Assembly: GCA_023078685.1 (NCBI GenBank)
Contig: JALGAS010000003.1
Coordinates: 2,294,001-2,358,000 of the forward strand
Reading direction: 5' to 3'
DNA: 64,000 nucleotides
Source of the DNA: Neopestalotiopsis rosae
Taxonomy: Eukaryota > Ascomycota > Sordariomycetes > Amphisphaeriales > Sporocadaceae
The notes below the pieces were generated by a model. It ran no database searches, was not told where the DNA came from, and saw only the letters and a program-made list of their open reading frames with translations. Shown one piece after another: positions 43,032 to 55,500 of the stretch. Both the position numbers and the translations under genes were made by a program. Every line of letters begins with the position of its first letter. Within the stretch, counting starts at the first letter, position 1.

Positions 43032-45052
43032 ATGGCTTCCGCTCAGGATGCCGAGGACGTCAAGTCCAACAAGCGCAATCACTCGGAATTCGCTGAGCAA
43101 AATAACTCTGGTATGCGTCTCCCAAATGACCTGGAAGCTCACTCCCTGCACATTCTTGTATCATCATACTCACATGAAAAAGACGACAGCTCCTCGGACG
43201 ATGATATGGGCCCGCAGCTGCCCTCGGCGGCGGCTCCACAGAAAAAGCGCCGCGTCTTACCTTACGAGAAACTCTACATATCTGCACTTCCTACAGCGCC
43301 GCGATATTCGAAATCCTTGATGCACAAGGAACAGCTAGCTTTCGTCACCGTCACCCCATTGACCGAATTCCTCATCACTAGCTCCGTCGATGGCGTCGTC
43401 AAGTTCTGGAAAAAGGTCGCACAGGGTATTGAGTTCGTCAAGGAGTTCAAGGCACACCTGGGCGAGATCCGATCAGTGTCCGTCAGCCAGGACGGCCGCA
43501 GCTTTGCGACTGCCGGCGCAGACAAGAGCGTCAAGATCTTTGACGTCTTCACATTCGATCTTCTCGCAATGTTGACTCTCGAATACACACCCAAGGCTAT
43601 ATGCTGGGTACACAAGCGCGGTGCATCTCTGCCCATTCTGGCTGTTTCCGACGACGAGAAACCCCTGATCTACGTCTACGATGGAAGGGGAGAAAATCAA
43701 ACACCAATTCATACTATCAAAGGACTGCACAAGAGTGTGGTCAGTGTCATGGCTTTCAACGACGCTCATGATTGTGTGGTTTCAGCAGACGAGGGCGGCA
43801 TGCTTGAATACTGGAGTCCTAGTTCAAACTACGAGAAGCCAGACAATGTGTTCCAATACAAGAGTTCTACGAATTTGTTCGATTTCAAAAAGGCCAAGTC
43901 TGCACCAGTATCATTGAACATGTCGCCTTCGGGCCATCAGTTCGTGACATACTCCTTCCCCGACCGCAAAATTCGAGTCTTCGAGTTTGCCAGTGCAAAG
44001 CTGTATAGGACCTACGACGAGTCTCTGCAGGTCGTGGAAGAGATGCAGCAAGCTGGAACAGCTAAACAGAAGCTTGAACCAGTCGAGTTTGGCCGGCGAC
44101 GTGCTGCTGAGCTTGAGATTGAGTCTCCAGCGCTCAGGAGCAAGGTCAATGTCATCTTTGACGAGTCTGGGAATTTTATTCTCTACGGCTCCATTCTAGG
44201 CGTCAAGGTGCTGAATACCTTCACCAACCGTATCGTGAAGGTGTATGGCAAGGACGAGAACATGCGGCCTGTCAACCTGGCTCTGTATCAGGGCCAGCCT
44301 CAGAAGAAGGGCTTGACTACGGTGGCCATGGCAGCCTCGGCCAATCCGTTATTGCAAGAAGCAGAATCGCGGGACCCCATTCTCATCACCACAGCGGTGG
44401 GCAAGGTTCGATTCTATATGTTTACGGATGACGCGGAAGTTTCGAAATCGGACCGTGATGTCCAGAATGAGAAGCCCACCATGCTCGGGGCCAAGAAGAC
44501 GGAGCAGAAGAAACAGGCCGAGACGGGTACATCGGCAATCATACATACGACTTATGGTGACATTCATATCAGGTTATTCCCAGACGCTGCACCAAAAGCA
44601 GTTGAGAATTTCGTCACTCACTCGAAGCGGGGATACTACAACAATACAATCTTCCATCGGGTTATCCGCAAGTTCATGATCCAGTGCGGTGATCCGCTGG
44701 GCGATGGTACCGGTGGCGAGAGCATATGGGGGAAGGAGTTTGAAGACGAGTTCAGCACACTGAAACACGATAAGCCCTACACTGTCAGTATGGCCAATGC
44801 TGGGCCAAACACTAATGGTAGTCAGTTCTTTATCACGACGGAGAAGACGGTAAGCATGGCCCCCATGATCTGAGGGGTGGATTTGAACACGAGTCAGCTA
44901 ACACGACAAACTAGCCGTGGCTTGACAACAAGCACACTATCTTTGGCCGCGCGATCCAGGGGTTGGACGTGATCCATAAGATAGAAAACGTCCGGACGTA
45001 CAAAGAGAAGCCAGAGGAGGATATCAAGATACTGAATATTGATATCGCATAG
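43032..45052 (+). CDS. WD40-repeat cyclophilin, peptidyl-prolyl isomerase (PPWD1 type)
   Basis: Exons 43032-43110, 43183-44849 and 44915-45052 give 627 residues. The first intron (72 bp) is a multiple of three without a stop, so an unspliced form adds 24 residues. The family is associated with late spliceosomes and isomerises X-Pro bonds. Seen: acidic N-terminus ([15 protein letters not shown]), [19 protein letters not shown]40 segments ([23 protein letters not shown]), and a complete C-terminal cyclophilin domain ([70 protein letters not shown], then [15 protein letters not shown] on the last exon). The catalytic Arg (FHRV) and Gln (GSQFF) are present and Trp is in PWLDNKHT, so it should be active. 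Confidence 0.93.
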
Positions 45053-46909
45053 CGCAGCATAATCCAGCGGGAAATGAGGATGCTCTCCATAGATGAGTTG
45101 ATAGAGTGGCATTGGTCGTTGGACCACATAGTTAGCGGTAACTAGGTCAGACTACCGGCGCTTTAGTGCAGGAAGTGGGTTTGGGACTGTCACGGGCAAA
45201 CTCTTGCTTCCAGAGTAAAGTGCAATGTACTTTATAGCAGAACAGTACAATGCTGACTGTGTATGAAGTGGTATTGCCACGCTCAGACGACCATGTGGTC
45301 GATGCCACGTCGGTACACTAAAAATATGGAGGTGACATGAGAGAATCAAGAGGGGGGGTGGTTTTGGACGGACGAACCTCTAGCACTACAATCAGTACAT
45401 TCACCTAGGCTATCTACGCTGGAGCTCTTGTTCCAGAGTCTAGAGAGGCTCTGCCACTGTACCCAGACTTTGGCAAGGCCATCCACGATTGAATGCGAGA
45501 TATATATCGCCTTCACCCGGATATAGCAGCAGCCGAAAACAGAATACGTATGTGTATACAAGGTATATAATTATGGTACTTTTCATTATAGAGAAGATCA
45601 GCTCTCAAACAGGTCAGCTGACCATCGCGATGAGCATTGAGCACCAGTCAAGCGGAGTTGGTTCCGTTCCCCCGCAGCATTGAGGGCTCAATTGTTCCTT
45701 CTCCTCGTCGTAGTGTGAGGTCGGTCGTGCTCTGGCAGCTCCGTCTCTCGCTCTTACCTCCGGGGAGAGGGAAACCCGACTGGGACTGGTTAGGTACTGG
45801 CACTGGACTGGACTGGGGCGCTGGGGCTTGTACCAAGACCAGCCACTAGCAGTGGACAGGTTTGGGATTTCGGGCACTTCAATGCTCCCACCCACAGCAC
45901 AGCCAAAAGAGACTAGAGTGAAGAAAAAGCCCTGGGCTCGACTCGTCCGTTGAATGGAGATTCGTCAAACGAGGAGGTGTGTGCCCCACTTATACTACGT
46001 GGAACCGGGACCCTTCCTGGCTTCCTCTGCTCTCGTTGGTCGCCGCTTAGTCGAATGCAGGTGTAAGCGCATTTGCGAGCAAAAGACCTGGGGATCGACC
46101 TGCTTATCTATGTATCTTGCTCCATTTCATATGCACGATCAACCTGCCCAAATCTGCTTGCCTACTTTTGCCTGCTCTCACTCCGAATGTGGGTGGGAAA
46201 GAAGAAAGCCAGAAAGAGGAGCCTTTGCAAAATCCAGAAGCAGCAGACAGGGCGACACTTTTAACACACTCGAAAGCCAAGCCAAGCCAAGCAGCGCTCA
46301 TCAATAAGATCACCGGCGACGTCAATCTACTGCATACTACATACGTACCTATCCTACATACCTTGTTGACCTACCTGCCTACATACCGTATCTCCTCACT
46401 CACATACCTCTACTACCTACATACTGCCAACTGCCAACTGCCTACCTGCGACCTACCTACATAGGTTACCTGACTTGGACCTACATTGCCTACCAAACCT
46501 ACCTACCGACACACCCATTCATATCTCAGCAGCTTCACCTACCCTTGCCGGCACTGCCTCTCTCACTCACCTCAACATACGCAGCCTCGCCATGAGCGTC
46601 AAGTTGTAGTAGTGTCCATGTGCTCCCGGCCCTCCGGCTTTGCCTCGCAGCGTCGACGTCGACGATGTCTTGGCCGTCCCCGTCTTCTTCCCAGCATTAG
46701 AAAAACCTCACGCTTCTTGGCCCCCAGGTCACTATATTCCCCACCTTGATACCTAAATTGACTTTTTTTCTTTTTTTATCTTTTATCTCTATTTTTTTCT
46801 GCTTTTCTTTTACCTCTTTGGTAAAAGAACAAAAGCAAACTTCCTTCCCTCTGCGCATGCGCATTGCCGCTGCAGCAGATACGCAGCAGCAGAAACAGAA
46901 GCAGCAACA
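45053..46909. other. Upstream region of the Zn2Cys6 regulator
   Basis: 1.86 kb with no supportable gene. 46337-46512 is a degenerate CTAC/CCTACATA-rich tract. 46758-46817 is a T-rich pyrimidine tract. An upstream ATG at 46857 opens a 39-codon frame that overlaps the regulator's start. This looks like a long promoter plus leader. Confidence 0.5.
46337..46512. repeat. Degenerate CTAC-rich microsatellite
   Basis: CCTAC, CTACATA and CTACCTAC units recur irregularly over about 175 bp, including a tandem CCAACTG pair. It lies 400-570 bp upstream of the regulator start. It is too diverged to be a strict tandem repeat. Confidence 0.6.
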
Positions 46910-46976
46910 ATGCCTCGACCTAAGAAACCCGGCGCCCCGGAACCCAAAAGGAGGAGCAGAAACGGTTGTTGGTTAG
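46857..46976 (+). other. Upstream ORF overlapping the regulator start
   Basis: An ATG at 46857 opens a Gln-rich 39-codon frame (MRIAAAADTQQQKQKQQQ...) that ends at 46976, beyond the main start at 46910 and inside the first intron of the main gene. If in the leader it would compete with the main start; in spliced mRNA its stop would be elsewhere. Expression is not shown. Confidence 0.3.
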
Positions 46977-49478
46977 AAAACCCGCGATGAAAGAAGCCTG
47001 CAGCCCGCCCCCAAATTCCCATCCCGTCCCCGTTCCATTTGCCCCTCACTGACTGGAGCTTGGAGCCGGAACCCGCTAACTGTTGTCTGTTTTTTTCAAA
47101 CAAAACAGGCCATGTAAGAACCGTAAGATCAAATGTGGTGAAGAGCACCCAACATGTGTCAAGTATGAATTCCTCCATATATTCTCCATTATGGTCATCA
47201 TTTTGAGCCCCTCAGTTTCTTTGCATCGTGTTATGACAATACGTCATTTCCATCCCACTTATGCTTACGGATATACCTTTCCATTATATACAAATTATCT
47301 AATATCATTCCTATAGCTGCCAAAAGGCGGGGGAGACATGCGATTATAGCATCCGCCTGAACTGGGATGGCCGTCGAGGAAAGAGACAGGAGCCGGGCAC
47401 CATTGATTTCAGTCAAGATGTCTTGTCACCGACGGTTCCGGCTCCGGCCAAGGGCTTCAAATTGGTTCATCAGTTCCCGGCTCCAAATAACACATCCACA
47501 CGCAAGTTGGAGCCGCTGGTATCTCCGGGAAGCTCAGCAAAGCCAGATTCTAACTTCACCACGCCCAGTGCGGATGCGTCGAGTGTTACTACCTATGGAA
47601 GTCCATCCGACCAATTTCAGGTGCCCAACAAGCGCATCAAGCTGGATCCCGGCTCAGTACCTTCGGATACTTCAGACAAGAAACCATACTCATCTCCTTC
47701 ATCCACTGTAGATGTTGGGACTCCTGCTTTCAGGGTTCCCGCCTCAACGGCATCTTCGACCGGATCACCGCTGACGCCGGCCGCGTCTATATATAGCGAT
47801 GAGGGTCCTCCCCGTCATCCACCACGGTCCGAGCCTTCGCCCGATTTGAGGCGCATGTCAGTACATTCTCTGTTGTCAGGACCGGGGCGGTTGCAAGACG
47901 ATGCAAGCAGCTACCAGCATTCCTCTCCTGGTGATTTATTACCCTCACATCAAAATGGACCGAAACTCTATGGCATTGATCGTGGCCTGCCAGACCTGGA
48001 TCTCGGTAAGAACGACGATGATAATGCCATCGGCACAGGCTACACCCCTTTGAGCCAACGCGATCGCATAGAAACGCCAGAGGGTGAATTTGAGACGGAC
48101 TTGTTCTCCACCGAGTTTTCATTCGGCTTCGAGGCTACAGATATCAAGGGCGAAGCCAAGGCCTACTATGACAAACCTGTGGAGATATACATTCCCCAGT
48201 ATCTGGAACCATTGCCATCCAGCTTGACGAAGAATCCCATGAACCTGCTCTACTTTCACCACTTTATCCACCACACCGCCAAAGTTTTGGTTCCATACGA
48301 CGACCCCCAGGCCAATCCCTTCCGAACGACCCTCCCTCTCATGGCTTTGAGAAACCAAAACCTTCTGGCCCTTATTCTTGCATACTCTGCTTCGCATCGG
48401 GCGCGTCTGCTGAGGCACCCGGAGCCGAGCTTGCGTATTGCCATGTGGGTGGACGATATTTTTCCTGCTTTACGAGAGGCTTTGTCGGATCCGAATCAGA
48501 ACTTCTCCGATGCAAATGTAGCTACGGCCATTATGCTCGCGTCGTTGGAGATTGTCTCGCCTAAGGTGTTCGGATATTCGATACCGTGGCAGAAACACCT
48601 TGGTCTTGCTCGGGAACTAATTGTAGCACGGCCGGGCGGGCTCCACTACGAGACGAACTTTCGAAAGGATCATGTGTGCTCGTTTCTTTGGAGTTGGGCT
48701 GCTTACCTTGACGTCATGGGAAGCTTGACCGGTGGACCGAAAGACTCATCTACTGCCTGGATGTTTGACTACGAACTCGAGGATAAGCACGACGGATATG
48801 ACGAAATCGAATGTATAATGGGTTTCACGACGAGATGCGTATACCTATTGGCAAAGATTGCGGACCTCGCTCGCAATTGCGACAGCGAGCGCATCGGCCC
48901 AGAAAATAATATTCGCGACGACTGGGAGCCAAGCAAGGACGTCTTGGAAACGGCACTAAAGATCGAAAGCGACATCAAGAGCAGCATGAACCAGCCAATC
49001 ACACCATGTAAACATATTCTAGCAGGCGGCAACCTTGATAAATGGGATAAAGCAGAACTTGCTGCCACGAATGAGGCTTTCCATTGGGCTGGTTTGATCC
49101 ATGTCTACCGGCGAATCCTGGGGAGGCCGTCTGAAGACGCAGACGTTCAAGAGGCTGTCGGCAAGATCATATCTTGCTTTTCAAGGATACGGAGGGGAGG
49201 CAGTGCCGAGGCTTGCTCGCTATTCCCCATCTTTACGGCTGGCTGCGACGCAAAAGATGAGGCACAGCGGGCTTTTGTCATTGAGCGGCTTGGCACCGGC
49301 GAGAATCAAGTGAACTCGGCTGTTTTAAAGGTAATGTGGAAAATCACCAACCCTGATTACAGCGCTGAAATTGGTCTAACACGTGGTCTAGGTTCACAAA
49401 GCTCGGCGAATAATGGAGAAAGTATGGGAAACCGGACAACCTTGGATAACCATGCTCAGTACGGAGTTTATCGGATAG
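46910..49478 (+). CDS. Zn(II)2Cys6 transcription factor with fungal-specific C-terminal domain
   Basis: Exons 46910-46971, 47109-47162, 47317-49330 and 49392-49478 give 738 residues. The zinc cluster is split by two introns and reads C-WP-C-KNRKIK-C-GEEHPT-C-VN-C-QKAGET-C, all six ligands present with normal spacing. A Ser/Pro-rich linker follows. The middle and C-terminal half resemble the Fungal_trans_2 type regulatory domain (MNLLYFHHFIHHTAKVLVPY, HWAGLIHVYRRILGRPSED). I placed the last intron (GTAATG donor, CTAAC branch, CTAG acceptor) because the spliced end VHKARRIMEKVWETGQPWIT is the typical terminus, while the unspliced frame ends in unrelated sequence. Target genes are unknown. The opening MPRPKKPGAPEPKRRSRNGC recalls Neurospora acr-2-like factors, from memory. 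Confidence 0.9.
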
Positions 49479-49810
49479 ACAGGTCATGGTAAGGAAAATG
49501 AGAAAGAGAAAACCTTCTTACAGGATCAAGGACGGGAACGGCTCGGCGTATATAAGATTGGCGCAGCTCTTTAGGGTACCTCACGGCTGAGGAAGATCCT
49601 GCTGCACGAAAAATCATCATTCTTGGGAGGCGTAGGTACTTTGCGTGTAAGCGACACGGCTAGCGATATAAAGGATCAAGGTAGCTTTGGTGACACTCTG
49701 GTATGAGTAATATGCCGATCAGAAGCATACGACTTGAATGAGGAGGCGTTGAATCTTTATCTTTCAAGCAATAATCAGTTGTGCGATTTACTCGGTGAAG
49801 GAAAGTACGA
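49479..49810. other. Convergent 3' intergenic region
   Basis: It lies between the regulator stop and the second oxidase stop. No gene is supportable. The two genes converge. Confidence 0.5.
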
Positions 49811-51200
49811 TTACAGGCTCGACTTGATATCTCCTGGGTATGACACTCGTCTCAGAATTGTCTTGTTTAACTCGGAAACACTGTTGACACCGGCAAGACC
49901 GAGTGTCTGGTCCAGGTCCGCAAGGATCGAGGCCAGGACGTGTCCTACCCCGGCCTTACCCCCAAGGCCCAAACCATACATCGTTGGTCGGCCTACAAGC
50001 ACTCCCTTTGCGCCAAGGCTCAGAGCCTTAACAACATCTGCGCCTGTTCGGATCCCCGAGTCAAAAAGCACCGTCATTCGGTCTCCGACAGCGTCGACGA
50101 TCTCAGGCAGCATATCGAGCGATGCCACCGCTCCATCACATTGGCGACCACCGTGGTTACTAACTATGATGCCGTCCATGCCCGCCTGCAGCGCCAGCAC
50201 AGCGTCCCGGGGATCTTGGATGCCCTTGAGCACGATCGGCTTGTCTCCCCAGTGTCGGCGCAGCAGGGCCAGATCGCGCCACGGATGGCTGTCCCCCGAA
50301 AAGGCTTCACGGATCCAGTATCGTGACGCCTCGACAATGTTATCCTCGGGCGTTGCCGTCGTTGTGCCGCCGCCGGCGCCGTCACCGTCGCTCTCGGCGG
50401 CCTGCTGCTCGGCAAACTTGCGCCGGAACACGGGATCCGCGAACCCGACGGCGTTGCCGGTGCCCTCGATAAAGGGCAAGAAGGTGCGGTCCAGGTCCGC
50501 GGGCCGCCACGACATGGTGGCCGTGTCGAGGGTGACGACGAGAACCTCGAAGCCCGCCGCCCGCGCCGTGCGCAGGATCGAGCCCGTGATCTCGTCGTCG
50601 ACGGGCCAGTACAGCTGAAACCAGGGCGGCGGGCCGCCGTCAAATTTTGGGCCTCCTCCGAGCGCCTCGGCGACTTCTTGAATCGTTGATGATGACGCCG
50701 TCGACATGATGAACGGCACGCCCAGCTCGGCGCACGCTGACGCCGTGCCAATCTCCCGGTCTGCGTGGTAGACGGACTGGACGCCTACTGGGGCTTGTAG
50801 GATGGGTGTTTCTATCTCTGTAATTAGCATTCTTTGCTCTCCAACGAATACCTTTCATCGACTCAAGATCGCAGAAAGAGCACAAGAAGTGTATCTTACG
50901 GTAAATCCGTCCAAACAGCTCGACCCGCAGATCCCGGGGCACCGTCGGCCGCAGCATGCGCGGGATGATCTTCCACTGGCGAAAGGCGAGGCGGTTGGCA
51001 TCGACGGTGGCGCCCTCGCCGGCGCCGCCGGCAATGTAGTTGAAGGCCTCGGGCGTCATGGCCTTTTGGGCCTGCTCCCGCAGCTTGTTGGGGTCCGTCG
51101 TGATGGCCGGCTTGACGCCGCCGAATATGCCCTGCGCGTAGATTTGCAGCTGGTATTGCCCATAGCTCGGCGCGCTGCTGTCGTCGTCCCCAAGACCCAT
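49811..51200 (-). CDS. FMN-dependent 2-hydroxy-acid dehydrogenase (lactate-monooxygenase-like)
   Basis: Exons 51200-50900 and 50817-49811 give 435 residues; the 82-bp intron splits a Gln codon. Same fold as the oxidase at 22023 but a different subfamily. Seen: FNYIAGGAGEGATVDANRLAF near the N-terminus, QAPVGVQSVYHADREIGTAS, WFQLYWPVDDE, VTLDTATMSWRPADLDR (the WRPxDLD signature of the lactate 2-monooxygenase/oxidase branch), a 20-residue Gly/Thr-rich insertion (DGDGAGGGTTT), PIVLKGIQDP, and the catalytic-base motif SNHGGRQCDGA. It ends IKSSL, not a canonical PTS1, so cytosol or mitochondrion is more likely than peroxisome. It converges with the Zn2Cys6 gene, which could conceivably regulate it. 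Confidence 0.92.
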
Positions 51201-52508
51201 GATTTCTAAATGATTTAAATGAAATGTAGTAGTGGTATGAGTCTAGTGATTGCAATATTGGATTACTCCGGCGAGCCGACTATAATATGGTATCTAGTAT
51301 ATGAATATTTGATGCAAAGCCCTGAAGATGGCATGTGAATACGAGAATGACAAAGTTGGTGTTTTTTCCAAGACATGGTGATCAGCTGACACATGATGCT
51401 CATACTATTGAAGTAAAGGATTACCATGTCTTGGGGCGTCCTCGAAATACCCCAGCTTTCCCCCCTGTAGACTGCGGGGAGCGGTGCCGAGGGACGAATC
51501 CAGTAGCGCCAAAGGCCATGGATCCCATTCTGTTGGCGCACTAGACGATCTTCACAGGTATAGAAGATGCGATGATAAAACATTTGCAATTAAGGGAAGG
51601 TAGCAACTTCTCAATACTCTTTTGCAATTATATCATGAATGAAATTAAGCAATGTGTTCGAACGTTGTATCCATCAACGCTTGCAATCCATGATGCAGTG
51701 ATTTATACTCGATCAGATTCCGATGTTTTGATAGGAAACCTTGTTTTCTACTAGTCTTATATGAGTATCTTGTGGAACTAGAACGATTCGCAATATCGGC
51801 ATTCAATAATTTCTTTCGATGAAAAGGCTGAGGAGACTCAAAGCCTCAATTTCTATATATTACGTCGAATCCGCTAATTTATAGTGGTCTCATGAGCTAC
51901 CCAACATGCGCATTTGCCACCTGTCAACTGAGTAGTAGCAAGTAATCGACTGCTCAGATTTCTTGCTATTTCTGTGGAGAGAGAATTGAGCCCAACCGTT
52001 GTGAATCAAGAGCAATAATAAGCAGCAATACACCGATGGGTAACTCGATGTTGATGAGCAAAGTGTCTTTTCCAGGCTCGGACTCGCCGCGGGTAACGCC
52101 ACATATGTATGATATGGCTGTCATGACATCTGACGGTCCAGGCGCGTTGAATGTCATCTTCCCTTATCCAAATCATGCTTCTCGCAGGCGCACGTATTTA
52201 TTTGTTTTTTTGTTTTTCGGAACCCTCAATATCACTTCGCTGACTTCTCCACTGCTGTGAAGTTTTCAGTATTCCACCTATGCGTCTTTCGCTCTGGTTG
52301 AATATTATCCCGAACCCAGGTCCACCGTGGGCCTTGTCACGACAATTGGCTTGCAGCAGATCGTCAAGCTCAATTCTAGTTAGGTATGTGCCTCCACAAA
52401 CAAATACCTCCGACTTTTCCTTCTTTTCTTTTCTTTTTTTCTTTTTGTTCTTTCTTTTTTTTGCGTCGTCAGAGTGCCGTCGACGCTCAGGCGACATCAC
52501 ACTGCAAT
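51201..52508. other. Divergent intergenic region, oxidase / NLR
   Basis: 1.3 kb with no supportable gene. 52415-52465 is a long T-rich pyrimidine tract directly upstream of the NLR start, typical of fungal leaders. Confidence 0.5.
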
Positions 52509-55500
52509 ATGGGTTGGTTTCGGAAACTGAAATATTGTGCAAAGAAGGCCTTGAGTCCCTTCAGAGAAGGGCAGCAGCGGCAAGCAAGCAAAACGAGTCA
52601 AACGAGCGACACCCGAGTTGCATGCTCTTCTGACAGCGCCGTCAAAAAGTCGGCACGCGACAGTGACCAACTTTCGAAAGATGAATCCTCGCATCGGACC
52701 AGATCGCTTTGGGATCGCGCCTATGAGGCTCTCAGAGTCGATGACCCGAAATTAGTGGCAGAGTACGAAACTTTGCTCAATAGAGAGACACGGGCAATGG
52801 GTATATCTTCGCGCCTCGAACATTCTAACTGTGACGCGTCCCTGATATGCTGACTGTGACGGATTCAGGCTTTACATTGCCTGAAGGGACCCTCAACCAC
52901 GACACACTTAGGGAGGACGAGGCCCACAACTCTCGCAGGCAATTCTCCCATACCGACCTGAAAAACATGCTGGACGAAGGATCGGCTCGGATGGAGGAAC
53001 ATAAAACGAAAATAACCATGGGCAACCACGAGCTTGTCGTGGAGGAAGGGGTCGCAAAGGCTGCCAACTTCGCACTATGGGTCAAGGACTTGGTCGGCAC
53101 GGCTGTCGAGGCTTCACCGCAGGCTTCTTTTGCCTGGGCCGGTGTCTGTCTGGCTCTTCCGCTTCTCACAAACCCGCAGACCGCAAAGGAAGCCCAACGC
53201 GATGGCTTCGATTATGCGACAGAGACAATGCATTATCACACAGCTCTTGAACCGATTATCCGGCGATACGACAAAAACCCTGAAGAAAATGTCGCTTTGG
53301 CGAAGGTTGAAGTCTCTTTGGAAAAGCTCTATCAACTTGTCCTCGAGTTTCAGATAAAAAGCGTTCTACGATTCTATAAGGGATCCTTGGGCCGCTACTG
53401 GCAAGACCTCATTGCTTCTACAGATTGGAAGAAGATGAAGGAGCGCATCCGGGAGCTCGCGAAAACAGTCGACAACGAAATTGGTGTGATCCACGATCTT
53501 GTGACCAGTTCAGAGCTCAAGTCTTTAAACAAGACGAGCGAGGAATCGTCCCAGAGACTGCAAAAGCTGTTGTTGATTTCTCAACAGCAATTGGACACTA
53601 CGCAGGTGTCGGTTGCACTCCAAAAGGACGCAGCAGCCCGGGCCTTGTCCAAAGAACAAGACGACGTGCGGCATCTCTTTCTGCTCTCATCGGGCAGCCA
53701 AAACGCTACATACGAATGGTACAAGAGTCGTGTAGAAGACAGCATTCAAGGCACATGCCAGTGGTTCTTAGGCCAGGAAGGCTACACACAATGGCTTGCT
53801 CAAGAGTCGGGTATATTGCTGGTCACGGCAGACCCTGGCTGTGGAAAGTCAGTCCTGTCCAAGCACTTGATTGATCACGAACTGCAACCGACAACCATCT
53901 ACTTCTTTTTCAAAGACCAAGACCAGAATACTGTGCGCCAAGCTCTTTGTGCATTGTTACATCAACTCTTCATCAAAAACCCATCCCTGATCAAATATGC
54001 GATGGCCGAACACTCGAACAGCGGAAATAAAATGATCCATGGTACAATATCGCTGTGGAGAATCTTTAATAACGTCGTCCGTGATAGCCGGCTTGAGTCT
54101 GTCATCATTGTTTTGGATGCACTCGATGAATGTGCTGAGCCAGAGTTGAGAGACCTGACTAAGGGGCTGATACAGCACTTCCAGACGCAATCCCCCCACG
54201 GGCCTCAAAGCGGTTGCAAATTGAAGGTCCTGTTGACAAGCCGACCTTATAAGACGATAGCGAACCAGTTGCGAAAGCTGCTTAGCTCTTTTCCGAGCGT
54301 TCGTATTCCTGGGGAGCAATACTCCGAGGCTATTGGCAAAGAGGTCAACCTTGTCATCGAAAAGCGTGTCGAGCAGCTGCAGCTCTCAGAGGAACTCCAA
54401 GAAGCCAAACGGCTCGAGCTCAAGCAATTGTTAAGGGACAAGTTGTGCGCCATCCAAAACCGAACATACCTCTGGGTGCATCTCGTATTCGAACAATTGG
54501 AAAACGAAGGACTTGATAAGGAAACGGAACAGGGGGTGGACTCATTCTTTGCAATGCCACCGACAGACCTCGCTGAGACGTACACGCGGATTCTTCAGAA
54601 GTGCACGGATCCGAAGAAAACTCGAATGGCCTTTGCCATTATGCTGGCCGCAGACCGACCATTGAGTATCTCGGAATTCAACGTCGCCATGAATGTACGG
54701 AGCAACCAACAAGGTCTTCAAGACCTCGACTTGGAGTCAAACGAAGTTTTTGCGTCGAAATTGCCATCTTGGTGTGGACTGCTCATCTCGATTCACCATG
54801 AGAAAGTTTACTTCCTCCATCAAACCGCTCGAGAGTTTCTCTCGGCAAATTCATCGTCCCCAGAAGTCCAACCAGAGCAGACTTGGTACCAATCCATCAG
54901 CTTACGCTACGCACACACCGTTCTGGCAAAGCAATGTGTATTCTACCTCAATCTCTGGAATACTGAAGGTTCTGGCAATTCCTTCAACCGCAACGGTTGC
55001 TTTCGTTACTTCAAAAAATATGCATGTCAGAATTGGGCCTACCACATCAAAAAAGCCGATATTAACCAGGATGACGCCCTGATACCTATGGTCATCAGTA
55101 TCTGTCAACCGAAATCAATGAGCTTCGAAATTTGCACCATGACTGACCGCAAATTGCGGGACTGTTGCATATGGGAATACGATGATTACGAACGGCGGAA
55201 GAATGGTCTTAAACCCGAAGCTTGGTCCCTGATCTGCATAGCATCTTTTTATGGAGTCAGAGCAGTGGTTAAGAGTCTTTGGGTGAGAGGCGAGGCCGAG
55301 ATCGATTCGGAAGATGGATGGGGCCGAACACCGCTGTTTTACGCCGCTCAAGGTGGCGAAGTGGAAATGGTGCGGTGGCTGATGGACGAAGGCAAGGTCG
55401 ACGACACCTGGAAAGACATTACTGGTGATACACCGCTGTTGATTGCAGCCTCTGAAGGCCATTCTGCTGTCTTCGAACTTCTGATGAATAAAGGAAGGGT

